Position numbers and translations under genes: made by a program. Under the pieces are notes generated by a model that was not told the origin of the DNA, did not search any database, and saw only the letters and a program-made list of their open reading frames with translations. Positions 37,210 to 47,891 of a DNA stretch of 64,000 nt are shown one piece after another. Position 1 is the first letter of the stretch. Every line of letters starts with the position of its first letter. The stretch is taken from NCBI GenBank assembly GCA_903813345.2, contig CAIIXF020000001.1, forward strand, positions 12,729,915 to 12,793,914, written 5' to 3'. The DNA comes from Owenia fusiformis (Eukaryota; Annelida; Polychaeta; Sabellida; Oweniidae).

Positions 37210-39044
37210 TTTTGACGTGACATTGAGTGATATGAGAGGGGAAATGAGATGTATGTTTAGTTTAATGACTCCTTATGTTATTCAATCATATCTTACTATT
37301 AATTAAGCCTTTACCTAATATTAGATCCAACTATGCTGGAAATCTCATTCTTCAACCACTCAGCAGATCTTTCAAGGGTGGTCCCATCAGGACGATTAGC
37401 TCAATCTGGAAAATATTTAGTGCAACGCATTGAAAAAGCAAGTTAACTCTGAATTTGATTGGTTTAAAAATATCAATTCAGGAGAATAAGTTATATTGTA
37501 TACAGTGTAGAGTACAGAATTTTTATTTTTAAATACAGAAATCAAAGTAAACATTCAAATTAATAGACGATAACCCGTGTTTTAGGAAATGCCAGCCCAA
37601 AAGATATTAAAAATATGGTGTCTTACTTTAGCAGCTCCAAAATAAATGAAAAAGAAACATGTATAAAGAAAATCACAGGAAACTTATAACTGTTACAGAA
37701 GAGCATTTGATTTATTGGTACAAATATCTGACTGACTTGATTTATGAATTTGGCTAATTATATCCTTTCAAATAGCAAGCAATTAACTAAGACATTTTCC
37801 TGCTCCAAGGTACCAGCCCATTCTCATAATTCTTCAGGTATATCTGGACACGATGATGGCTTTTTGATAGCATTTTCCAGGTGGTTTTGTGAGAATATCC
37901 ATGATATGCTAAAACAATGAGCCATTATGTTAAATTCGGGTAGGGTATTTTGAGTGGTATTTCTGTACATTTTCTATGACCACCATATGTCAGGTCCAGT
38001 TGTTTCAATCAATTGTAAACCTCTGTAAGCCCATACATCCAAATGTTTACAAAATAGCAATGGAAGGGTGGATGGATAAAAACTAGGGATTTAAATATTT
38101 CAAATAACTAGACATTTTTTCAAAGCATGAAAATGTAAACTTCTCCCAGTTTTCGACTTCTATGGAACAAATTATTTTTCTGTTGTCTCATTTTCTATAT
38201 GACAAGTGACCTCTATGACTGAATGAGTGGCTTTCATAATGTTTTTGTTATGTTTGACTTCTTTTTCTGAGATATCATACAAAATTTATGTGCAATGATC
38301 CAAAAATTGGGTTAAGTTAGAAAAAATTCAGAGCACTAGAATTTGAGATTTAGACAGTAATCTACATAACTTGAGGATTATCCAATGTTTTATGTCGGCC
38401 ATTAATTCTGAATATCTTTATTCCATTAATTTCACATAATTCTCCTACCTGGCACATTCTCAAGTTATCTAATAGATACCATAACTGATTGGAGGACATG
38501 TATTGTTTATGGCACTGATAATTTCACATAAATATTATGGTACAAGGGTGTTATTAACAAATCCTAGGTGAATATCATATGATTTATTTATCAACATGTA
38601 ATTAATTTATATGGATGGGTAAAAGGATGTACACTCTCTTCCATAAGTTTGAAAATCATCCTTGCACCTGTAAGGTTAACTGCTTCTGAAAAAGTGGATG
38701 CTCTTTTTTATTTCTGTTCAATCTTATTGAATTTGCATTTTATATCTTCAGATTTTCTTACATAATCTCTGATTTTAGATTTAAACCAGGGTGTGGCATT
38801 ACCTTTTGCCTATTGGGCAATCAATGTCTTTATTCCATTAGAGCTGATAATTTCAGGAAGAAGAAAAGTACATGACAACAGATACATACCTAATGTTTCA
38901 GTAGAATCTAAAATTCCTATGACACATACAGAAAATCTGAGGTAGTTTTCCATGAATATAAACAAGAGAACATCTCAAGCAGATGAGTAAGTTTTGATAA
39001 GAGAGGGTGTGATGTCTGGCTACTGTAACTGGTATCACTTTATA
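37210..39044. other. Unassigned DNA
   Basis: No supported feature up to the TTAA at 39045. Confidence 0.5.
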
Positions 39045-39594
39045 TTAAAGGCCAGGGTCGGGTATAAAAGGCCAGTGGCAGTTAGGAATTACATCATATG
39101 ATGATTTGATAATTTTGAAAATCAGAGCTCCAGAGGTTTTATTTTGTTTTTCCCTGATAACTTGAAAACTACTGAACAGTTTTTGCTACTTTTTGTCACA
39201 GTTCAGCATGAACATATGTTAATTCAATATCTTGCTTCTTTTAATTCAAAATATCACTTCATTTTGTATAATTAAGCCTTTTTATTTGAAAATGTACTGG
39301 TTTTAGGGGAGGAGTTACTAGGCAGGGATTTAAATATCTGACCAATGAGGACTCTATAAATTTGTCATGTGATATTTACAAACACAAGCACATGGTGTTA
39401 TTCTAAGAAAGCAAAGATAGCTCAGCTGTAGTTATTTGCACTAACCAGAAAAAGTATAAAGTACAAACTTACCTCCCCACTTGTATTTTCTTCACATTAC
39501 ATATCCCCATCATGTATACAGGTTAATTCAGGTATATAATTATAATTCCACTTATTCAAATGTTTGCTATAAATCCAATGTCATAGGGTCATAA

Positions 39595-41175
39595 TTATGT
39601 AAAGATCATATTTAGTACTTTATCCCAGATTAATTGCTTGTAATTTGTTGTTGGGGGTTTTAAAATCTTTTTACGTAATGTCCTTCCAGGAGCAACATCT
39701 TTAGTCCAAATACTTGTAAAATCCCGGTCTACGTTTTCGTTCCAGTGTAGTGTGGTAAGATCTGTCCTCAGTTCATACTGCACATTTCCAAAGGCAATTC
39801 TCTTATCATGAAACACATTCAAAACATTGTTGTAACTTTCAACGTAAAACGTGTCAAGTGCGTCTGTATAATTTTGTGCTTGTCTATACACTATTGTTTT
39901 CCTAATTGATTTCTTTAAAAGTTCCTCTGCAATTGGTGTCTGAATTTTCAGGTAATTGAGTTGATAATTATCCTCTTTGCAACTAGAGTTTATGTTACAA
40001 TTTTGATGGTTATCTTTATAATGTTCAACTATGTTATCAAGAATGTTTTTTAAAACTTCAGGGTCATTGTTGCAATTTCGCATTGCCCAATGGTACTGTT
40101 TTTTAATTGGTTCAACCTTGTCAGACAGTTCCATGTGCCATGAGATACCATGACTGTAACGAGGTCCTTTTGCGACTTTTTCGATTTCTTTCTTTGCCGA
40201 TTTTCCCCCGTGCCAAGTGTCGTTTTGATTTTTGGTATTGCCAAGACGTTCTCTTACAAGTTTATTGATTGTTTGATTAGCATCATGTGCATGTACTTTC
40301 ACTTTCACATCACTTTCATCAAAATGTGTATATATTCTGTCTGTTCCGATCTTTTCATGCCTTTGTGAAATAGGGTCGTCTTGCTTTGTCACATGTTCTG
40401 CTCTCAAAACTTTGTGACTTTCAAGTCCTATACAAATGACATCACAATCATTGGCATTCTTCCTCCATCCGTGACGGGCATCAGTCATTATTCCTATACC
40501 ATCATCAAGGGGCCTTGTTTTTTCCTTCTCTTCTTCAAGGGCAATTCTGCAAGATTCTAAAGCTTCAATTTTAATGTGAGATGCGAATTCTTGTGTCATA
40601 GTTTGCAGTTTTTGTTTTCCTATATGCCCAAATTGTGATGTTTTTGTGAGGCTGTCATATTGACTTGGAAGCATACCTGATGTTATGTAACCATGAAAAA
40701 ATCTGCAATTTACTAAACTTTGACCATTCGGAAGAGAAGGTGACGATTTCCATCTGATTGTATGTTTGGCATCACAATGCCACTCAACTGTAACTGCATG
40801 GCCGTATTGTTGATAGTCAGACCAGTATAGCTGATTATTACACATGGCTCTATGTGCTGAAGCATGATCTACGAGTCTCTGCACTGCAGACTTGGTTGTA
40901 AAAAACATAGGTTCATGCACATTTTCTCTATCTACTGATAAGTATTCTTGAATGGGCTCATTCTTGGATGCCTCATTAGACGATTCACCTGGAGTGTTGT
41001 TCATTAGCCAGAAATCAATTGCAGTCTCTATTGTTTCTGTGTTGTTTGCTATTACTTCCCTGCTAATTAACTGCTTCATTTTTCTTACTTTTTCCAGAAC
41101 CCTTGTCTTAGCACCTTCATCACCAGGCATTTCTAATTGAAACTTTGGTTTTCTATTGCGTTTTACACTTGTCAT
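39595..41175 (-). CDS. Kolobok-like DDE transposase
   Basis: A 526-residue protein, complete and in one exon. It should cut and paste the element at 39049-42968. It starts with a basic stretch and a helical region (about 20-60). A Cys-His core follows (EWHCDAKHTIRWKSSP, 131-146), then the catalytic domain: Asp232 in MTDARHGWRKNANDCDV, Asp298 in VHAHDANQTINK, the conserved TWHGGKSAKKEIEKVAKG (320-337) and the likely third acid Glu446 in DALDTFYVESYNN. This D-D-WH-x2-K-x3-K-E layout belongs to a transposase family widespread in aquatic animals and related to Kolobok. I assign the residues by pattern, not alignment. No THAP zinc finger is seen. The start is the first ATG. It is transcribed away from the small gene at 41932, 756 bases separating the two start codons. 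Confidence 0.85.
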   Translation of the reverse strand: MTSVKRNRKPKFQLEMPGDEGAKTRVLEKVRKMKQLISREVIANNTETIETAIDFWLMNNTPGESSNEASKNEPIQEYLSVDRENVHEPMFFTTKSAVQRLVDHASAHRAMCNNQLYWSDYQQYGHAVTVEWHCDAKHTIRWKSSPSLPNGQSLVNCRFFHGYITSGMLPSQYDSLTKTSQFGHIGKQKLQTMTQEFASHIKIEALESCRIALEEEKEKTRPLDDGIGIMTDARHGWRKNANDCDVICIGLESHKVLRAEHVTKQDDPISQRHEKIGTDRIYTHFDESDVKVKVHAHDANQTINKLVRERLGNTKNQNDTWHGGKSAKKEIEKVAKGPRYSHGISWHMELSDKVEPIKKQYHWAMRNCNNDPEVLKNILDNIVEHYKDNHQNCNINSSCKEDNYQLNYLKIQTPIAEELLKKSIRKTIVYRQAQNYTDALDTFYVESYNNVLNVFHDKRIAFGNVQYELRTDLTTLHWNENVDRDFTSIWTKDVAPGRTLRKKILKPPTTNYKQLIWDKVLNMIFT

Positions 41176-41931
41176 TTCTATTTCTAGTCAGACTTTGGTT
41201 CTATTCAATAAGGAGTATATTGATAATGAAACTGGCTACATTGAATCAAATAGTACTTGATTTCTCTTGATAGCCATGAGTTCTTGAGGGAGGGGGCATT
41301 TGATTACTATCTAGTTAGATTTATACCTAGGATACACAAGAGCTAAGTGAGAGATAATATCTAAATGGTTCTTCCCTCAATTATGTTTGGCCTATCTCTA
41401 GCAGACCAAAGGAAATCATGCTGCAACATTGGAGGGAGTTACAATTAAAATCTAATTTTCAGAAGTTCAATGTTCACATGACAGATAGTTATTGACAAGA
41501 TCAAGTGAAATTCTAGATTCAAATTTTGAATCACTCTGTGGATCTCATCAGATCCAAGAATAATGTGTCCCTTGAGAAATGCCAGGGATGTCTATTTCAA
41601 AAATATCTAATCTGCAGTTGAAGGGATCATATCCATGTTTCAAAATCTTACTCTGTACACTATATTGGATCATAAAAAAATTATTTCATTTACTGATTTT
41701 GGTATTTCCCCCAATTGGACAGTGAAAAGTTCAATCCTCAAGGCATTATACTGAATTAGGGACCTGTCATTGTGTGTATTCTCATTCCATGTCTAACAAG
41801 GGTAAAATATCAATTAGTTCAGATACTGAGATAAAAGAAAATGACTGGTCCCACTTTTTCTGGAATTGTTTCTGGAGTTCTTGTACTTGTTTTAGTAACA
41901 CTTACACACAGCTGGTTATTTCCAAAATATC
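41176..41931. promoter_or_regulatory. Divergent intergenic region of the two-gene transposon
   Basis: The 756 bp between the two start codons must contain promoters for both genes, since they are transcribed outward. No TATA box or repeated binding site stands out; the GATTACTATCTAGTTAGATT patch near 41302 is unremarkable. The shared control is inferred from geometry alone. Confidence 0.5.
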
Positions 41932-42501
41932 ATGGCAACTTCAAAAAGAAAAAAGAAAATAGTATCCTTATGGGTTAATGATGACCAAGAAAGAAAGCTC
42001 AAAATGTATTTTGCATCCAACAAATGGGAGTGGAAAAATCCTAAACCTGATGACATTCTGAATTCAATTACATACTCAGAAAACACAGATAACGTTAGTG
42101 CTAGAGCCCCTGACCCAGAAGATCCACCAAGTGACAATGAACCTGATTTAGAAGGTGCATGTGTACATTGTCTGTGTAGGCCATGCATCACCCATGATGA
42201 CAATCGTCAAATGTGGTGGCCAGAGAGCGACAGTCCTCCGACAGCGCATAACCACACATTTAGGAAGGAACTATTCAGATCCTTTTGGAGTATCCTATCT
42301 AATCGAGGCATGTGGAACATTCCAATATATATTGCCCGAAAACAATTGGCTTTGCAGTCTCATCCAAGATATCAGGGATTAGTAGCAGTTAGTCCCCGTG
42401 GACATAAAAGAGAGCTGATGCCTAACTGTGTTATACGCGTTGTGAGGCAATGGTACCCTAATCCTGAAGGTGTAGACTACATGGGGCACATGTGGGAGTA
42501 A
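41932..42501 (+). CDS. Transposon-borne CxxCxCxxC protein, resembling P2X7 ballast domain
   Basis: A 189-residue single-exon protein. It has a basic start (SKRKKK), an acidic proline-rich linker (58-75), a compact metal-site-like cluster ACVHCLCRPC (Cys77, 80, 82, 85), a Trp pair at 95-96 and helices near 110-140. It ends with GHKRELMPNCVIRVVRQWYP (157-176) and the terminus YMGHMWE. Small proteins with this C-terminal signature are common in cnidarian and other invertebrate genomes. The PNCVI..VR..YPNP..-Y-G pattern recalls the intracellular zinc-binding ballast domain of P2X7 receptors. That resemblance is from memory of motifs, not a search. Its job is unknown: as the second gene of a TTAA transposon it may help the transposase bind DNA or target sites. 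AATAAA overlaps the stop codon. Confidence 0.78.
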   Translation: MATSKRKKKIVSLWVNDDQERKLKMYFASNKWEWKNPKPDDILNSITYSENTDNVSARAPDPEDPPSDNEPDLEGACVHCLCRPCITHDDNRQMWWPESDSPPTAHNHTFRKELFRSFWSILSNRGMWNIPIYIARKQLALQSHPRYQGLVAVSPRGHKRELMPNCVIRVVRQWYPNPEGVDYMGHMWE

Positions 42502-42505
42502 TAAA
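42500..42505 (+). terminator. Polyadenylation signal overlapping the stop
   Basis: AATAAA begins on the second base of the TAA stop of the 41932-42501 gene, so the 3' untranslated region may be very short. Confidence 0.6.
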
Positions 42506-42972
42506 TATATGAACCTTAACAATGAACAATATTTGGAATCAATACATTTAATTTCCACCAGGCTACATATAATAAATATTGGAATGAATAGGAACATAAA
42601 TAAAACGTAACTCTTTGAAACATTATGAAACAACTGCATTTGAACATTGGAATCAATTATCATTATGCTTGTTAACAGTAAGAAATGACTTTATTTTTTT
42701 AACACATGTTGACCTTTGAACTTGCTTTGTATGGCAAATGTATATAAACAGAAAAATGCTTTTTCGTGTACTTGAGATATTATTTACTAAATAGAATCAA
42801 ATCATTTGCAATGATTAACTCTAGATACATGTGCTTGTGTTTATAAACATTCTGGCAAATTTACCATATGCAGTGTATGGTAACATGATCTTTCACTTGA
42901 TTGGCTAGTCATTTATGGGTATTAATGAGGTGGGCTGAACTCAACCATATGGCATGGAAACCTGGCCTTTAA

Positions 42973-43690
42973 ACATATCACTAAACTGTCAAACCCCAGA
43001 GACTCATTAAGCAATGGGATGACAGACACCCATCATTAACACCTTAGATCAAGACACAACAGAGATAAACCTAATTATGATATAATAAAAAGAGATCCAT
43101 GTCAAATTAATGATGGTGATCTGATTTTGGACATATTTGCAATTTGAATACAATTGACTTGGTTAATGTCTTTATTTTTTCATTCCTAATTCCACCTCCC
43201 TTTATTAATATATTTTGCCATGTAATGAGATCACATTCTATTTATGGAATGAAATTGATGAGACCTGTTCTAATTTTTCTGAATGGCTTTTTATGTTAAA
43301 TTTATTTTTTGTATTGCTTTTTTGCTGAGATGCAAGTAAAGAATTTGCAAATAACTCTAATGATTAAAAAGTGTCAAAATCCATAATTTTTGAACATAAC
43401 TGAAATGTCATAGCTCATCAAAATATGACACTAAATACATGTTTTGAGACATTAAAACAACTGGCACTGACAAATGACTTCCTTTGGGGTGTACCATTTA
43501 ACAACGAAAGAAAGAACCTAACTTTCAATTACTCTAACTAAATGTTGTTTTATTCTGGTCCAGTTGATTCATTCTTGAGGGTAATGAGTGCAATGTTACA
43601 ATGTCCCACTTCAAAATATCAATTGGTCTCGCCCTTGTCAGTTCCCATGCCAATCTAAGTTTCAATTTCATATCTTGCTGGGTAAAATTT
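42973..43690. other. Unassigned DNA between transposon and triplication
   Basis: AT-rich sequence with no supported feature. Confidence 0.5.
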
Positions 43691-44738
43691 AAGAATGAAT
43701 AACATTTGTTTTGAATTTGAGAAAACTGGTAGTTTTTATATTCATTGTAATTGGTTTTGAAGTCGTGTGACTTAAAGTGTATTTATCAACAAAAAAGGCT
43801 AGTTCACTTCTTTAGATCAGCTAAAACAGTTTTTGACTAAATATAAAACTTTTACAATAATTTTATCCTTTTGGTGATCATATCATACCCAGATATATAG
43901 AGGTTAGTATTAAAATGATCTTAAAGGCCCCATGTAAAGTTTAACTCACTTTGGCTTATATTACAGTTCTATAGTCCAATTTTATCAAAATGTGCTATGT
44001 AAAACCTTTCAAACTGATTTCAAAAAATTGATTTTGAAGGTATTTTTGTTCAAAAAATTATGAATACATTTCAAATAAAGTTGAGACTTGTAAAATTTAA
44101 GAATGAATAACATTTGTTTTGAATTTGAGAAAACTGGTAGTTTTTATATTCATTGTAATTGGTTTTGAAGTCGTGTGACTTAAAGTGTATTTATCAACAA
44201 AAAAGGCTAGTTCACTTCTTTAGATCAGCTAAAACAGTTTTTGACTAAATATAAAACTTTTACAATAATGTTATCCTTTTGGTGATCATATCATACCCAG
44301 ATATAGAGGTTAGTATTAAAATGATCTTAAAGGCCCCATGTAAAGTTTAACTCACTTTGGCTTATATTACAGTTCTATAGTCCAATTTTATCAAAATGTG
44401 CTATGTAAAACCTTTCAAACTGATTTCAAAAAATTGATTTTGAAGGTCTTTTTGTTCAAAAAATTATGAATACATTTCAAATAAAGTTGAGACTTGTAAA
44501 ATTTAAAAATGAATAACATTTGTTTTGAATTTGAGAAAACTGGTAGTTTTTATATTCATTGTAATTGGTTTTGAAGTCATGTGACTTAAAGTGTATTTAT
44601 CAACAAAAAAGGCTAGTTCAATTCTTTAGATCAGCTAAAACAGTTTTTGACTAAATATAAAACTTTTACAATAATGTTATCCTTTTGGTGATCATATCAT
44701 ACCCAGATATATAGAGGTTAGTATTAAAATGATCTTAA
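43691..44738. repeat. ~407-bp tandem triplication, left part
   Basis: Units start at 43691, 44099 and 44505 (408 and 406 bp apart) with AAGAATGAATAACATTTG. Each unit has a first half X ending GATCTTAA and a second half E starting AGGCCCCATGTAAAG. Copies 1 and 2 are nearly identical. Copy 3 stops exactly at TTAA (44735-44738), where the piggyBac-like element begins; its E half reappears at 51370 after that element. No coding frame. Confidence 0.95.
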
Positions 44739-46835
44739 CCCTATCAATGCTACAAAAAAAGGCAAATATTTCATTTTGCTGCTAATTCAAGAATGAAGAG
44801 CTTTTGCCTCAGTGCTAGACTTTTCATGGTAAAATAGAGAAAATTAGGCCTCGGTATATCTGACTTCATAACTTAGTCATTATTTCCGATGGAACCATGT
44901 ATGATACATCGTTGGAAAGCTAAAATGATTATCTTGATGAATAAATTATTCAAATATGCAAATTAGATATGACGTCATCAATATGGCCGCCATTTTACTT
45001 ATTAGAAAAATAACGCTGTAAAATACAATTCATAGGTAATCATGAATTAATCCATTTGCCCCTACATCACATCCAATCAAATATAAATTATAAAATAGGA
45101 CAAAAAACTAGACAAAAATATAATTGCCCATGAATTTGTCATTTGCAGATTATATCTGGAACAATACATAGCACCATCGGCCGACCATAACGTTTATAAT
45201 CTTATCAAAGCTCATTTTCTACTAAAATCCTTGATTTTTTACCAAAATATTGATGGTATTACAAAAACAATTAATTATTACATTTGTATCTTATTTTGTC
45301 TACTGATATCAATACATAATATAAATATGAAGTTAATTAAATCATTCTGGATCAATACATGTATAGAAGATAAGAGAATTTCACACATACATATATCAAT
45401 ATCTGTTACCATGACAACGGGTAAGTGGATGTAACATTTTGTAAGAATTTGCAATTTACAGTACAATTAATTCACTAGCGTCCAGATTGATTTCAATTCT
45501 ATCCTAAAAAAAAATCTGCTCAAAGTTTTAACTTATTGTTGGCATTATGGCAATGAATATATGTTACCATGGCAACAGATTATGGTTTAACTTGACAAGT
45601 CATGCTTAGTTTGTTTGTTTGTTTTATTCATTATTTATATTGAAAAGTTACAGTCGTATAAATTGGACATTTAGATTGATTGATTTATGCCCCTTGTATT
45701 TTCCTTTAATTTTTTCCCATCGTTTTTACATTTCAACCTACAGATTGTTGGTTGAAGAAGGTATTGAATGAGATATATTCTGTGCTATAGTATTACTATA
45801 TATTCATGTTCAATGTGTCTGCCAGCAGGAGTTGCCAAATTCATATCCTCTCCTCTTGCTGTTGAGAAGAAACATTTCAAATGAAACCCTTTCCACATTC
45901 TGTCCTGGAATGGTGACAGGTCCCTAGCTGGCTACACAGAACATACTGCTTTTCTTGTTGTCAGGTAATATCCCTGGCCAATGGCTTAGTGCATTAACTA
46001 AAGTGCAGGACAGGAGGCAGTTGCAAGGCCCTCAATCAGGTCAATCATAAATGAGTATCTGAAAACAAACATCAGTAATATTATTTATAAATGTTCACTT
46101 ACATTGAAATCGATATATATATTGTGATGTATATTCAAAATTGTAATTGATATTAAAAGAAAAGAAAATATCATTTTATATCAGTTTCTTTAAAAAAGAT
46201 ACAATACATTTGTTACATGATTACACTGCCATATGAGGGTTATGGAAATTCATAATCAGACTTGACAGTCAAGGGGCTAGCTAATGATATGAGCAGCTGT
46301 TGAGAACAGTTGCAAACTCGACACCTACTGTAGTGAAAAGATTAGCTAGTATATGTACATGTATGTACCAAAAGTACCCTCTCAATGATCAGTTTCGACC
46401 ATACCTGTAGCTCATGCTGACATGAGTTTTCTTAAACTACATACCTTTGCATTGTCTTTTCTGTATCTGTGTGCTCTATATACAATGTAAGAGTTAAGCA
46501 GCATTCAACTGAGTATTGCAACGCCCACTTTATGCCAGTATTGGAGTTCATCCATCATTGTGTGATCATTTGATCTGTGCTATCCACTGTCCCCATCGGT
46601 TGTTATCCTGCAATATGTAAATGATTAGGCTATCTGATTATCATTTGTATAACAAATATTAGTTTTACTTATCATATGAACAAATTTCAGAAAATGCGCT
46701 ATATATTCAATAAATATTTTGTACAAATCTATGTACCACGATTCCTTTCTTGAGACATGTATTTCACTGAGTCTGTTCAATGTGTTCTTTCTACTGTTTA
46801 GTAGTTACAATATACACCAGTCAGAAATAATATAC

Positions 46836-46970
46836 AAATATTTAATTCTATTGAGGTTGAATACTTGTGCATCTTTCACTAGTGATATTTCACGAAGCCC
46901 GAAGTGCAAGTGGAATATCTTGTGAAAGCGTCAAGTGTCAAGCATTCACCAAAAATAGAATTAAATATTT
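46836..46970. mobile_element. Foldback element, 135 bp, 17-bp perfect ends
   Basis: AAATATTTAATTCTATT (46836-46852) is exactly inverted at 46954-46970. Imperfect pairing continues inward through TGAAT, CTTG and TTTCAC. It lies inside the piggyBac-like element. Confidence 0.65.
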
Positions 46971-46984
46971 ATTTTATTATTCAC

Positions 46985-47600
46985 TGTTATATTCCTCACT
47001 CACATATATGGAATGACAAACTATTGATGTCTAATTGACGATTTGCGATCAACGAATGGATTCTATCTTTTAGTGACGTCACAATTAGGCCAGCCAGCTT
47101 TAGATGCTTGATTTTGAGTGATTATCTTCTATATTTCATGCTTTATTGATTAATTTTTCACAAACGCGTTCGATTTGACTAGATCAACATTCATGCTAAG
47201 CATATACCAAGTCTAAGATCTTACTGACATGATTTAGATAGCGGTTAAGCGCCCCCCGGTTTTGACAAAAACGGGGGGCGCTTATAGGCATCGATGTTTA
47301 ATATGAATTTCACCCAAACTTCGCACATACATAGATAAACTCATGATCTAGTCAAATCGGCATACCTGGTAAATATCCGACCCATGGTTTTCATAAAAGA
47401 AACGACAATATTTTTAGCTCAAAACTGCCACGTGTCCGCCATTTCGTGATTCCATCATTTCTAATATCATTTCTATTTGACGTCACACCAATAAGACTAA
47501 ACACGTGACAACAGTATCCATAAACAAAATTCCTGAATTCTGATCGCAAAAGGTCAATTAATAACAATGTACCCCCGAATATATACAATCAAAATTACAC
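46985..47600. repeat. Degenerate ~600-bp palindrome with a GC-rich central hairpin
   Basis: At the centre AAGCGCCCCCCG (47247-47258) pairs perfectly with CGGGGGGCGCTT (47272-47283) around a 13-base loop. Outward, matching inverted blocks include CGATTTGACTAGATCA (about 47168 and, inverted, about 47350), GTGACGTCA (about 47071 and, inverted, 47477) and TTTGCGATCA (about 47041 and, inverted, 47541). The outer arms are diverged. Probably an old foldback element nested in the piggyBac-like element. Confidence 0.65.
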
Positions 47601-47891
47601 TGGACTAAGTTGTGACAGATGAATATTGCTTGTTATTTTTGTTGATTTAATTTCAGTAGTACCATTCTTCTGTTTTCAGGGTAAACTAAATCAAATGTCT
47701 GAGAGGAAAAAAAAAATAAAATAAAGTTATTTCATGTAACTTGTCTAAAGATATATGGCATTAACCAGGAAAGTTATGCAATGTTCCTGTGGTGTGAATA
47801 TGTTTTAAATGTGAAAGCAAAATATAAAAGTGTAAAAATAGGGTCTTGTATTACATATTTTCACAGAAAGTTATCAAGGTAAAAATTTTAC

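Larger units (their letters stand above)
39049..42968. mobile_element. Complete two-gene Kolobok-like DNA transposon
   Basis: A 3,920-bp unit lies between TTAA at 39045-39048 and TTAA at 42969-42972. The terminal inverted repeat is short: AGGCCAGG is perfect at both ends, followed by unrelated sequence, and AAGGCCAG recurs at about 39068. A further perfect 15-bp inverted pair, AAACACAAGCACATG, sits at 39380-39394 and, inverted, at 42828-42842. It carries two intact divergent genes: a DDE transposase (39595-41175, minus) and a small cysteine-motif protein (41932-42501, plus). TTAA duplication plus this transposase type point to the Kolobok superfamily. piggyBac also uses TTAA, but this protein is not piggyBac-like. 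Both frames being open suggests recent activity or selection. Confidence 0.88.
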
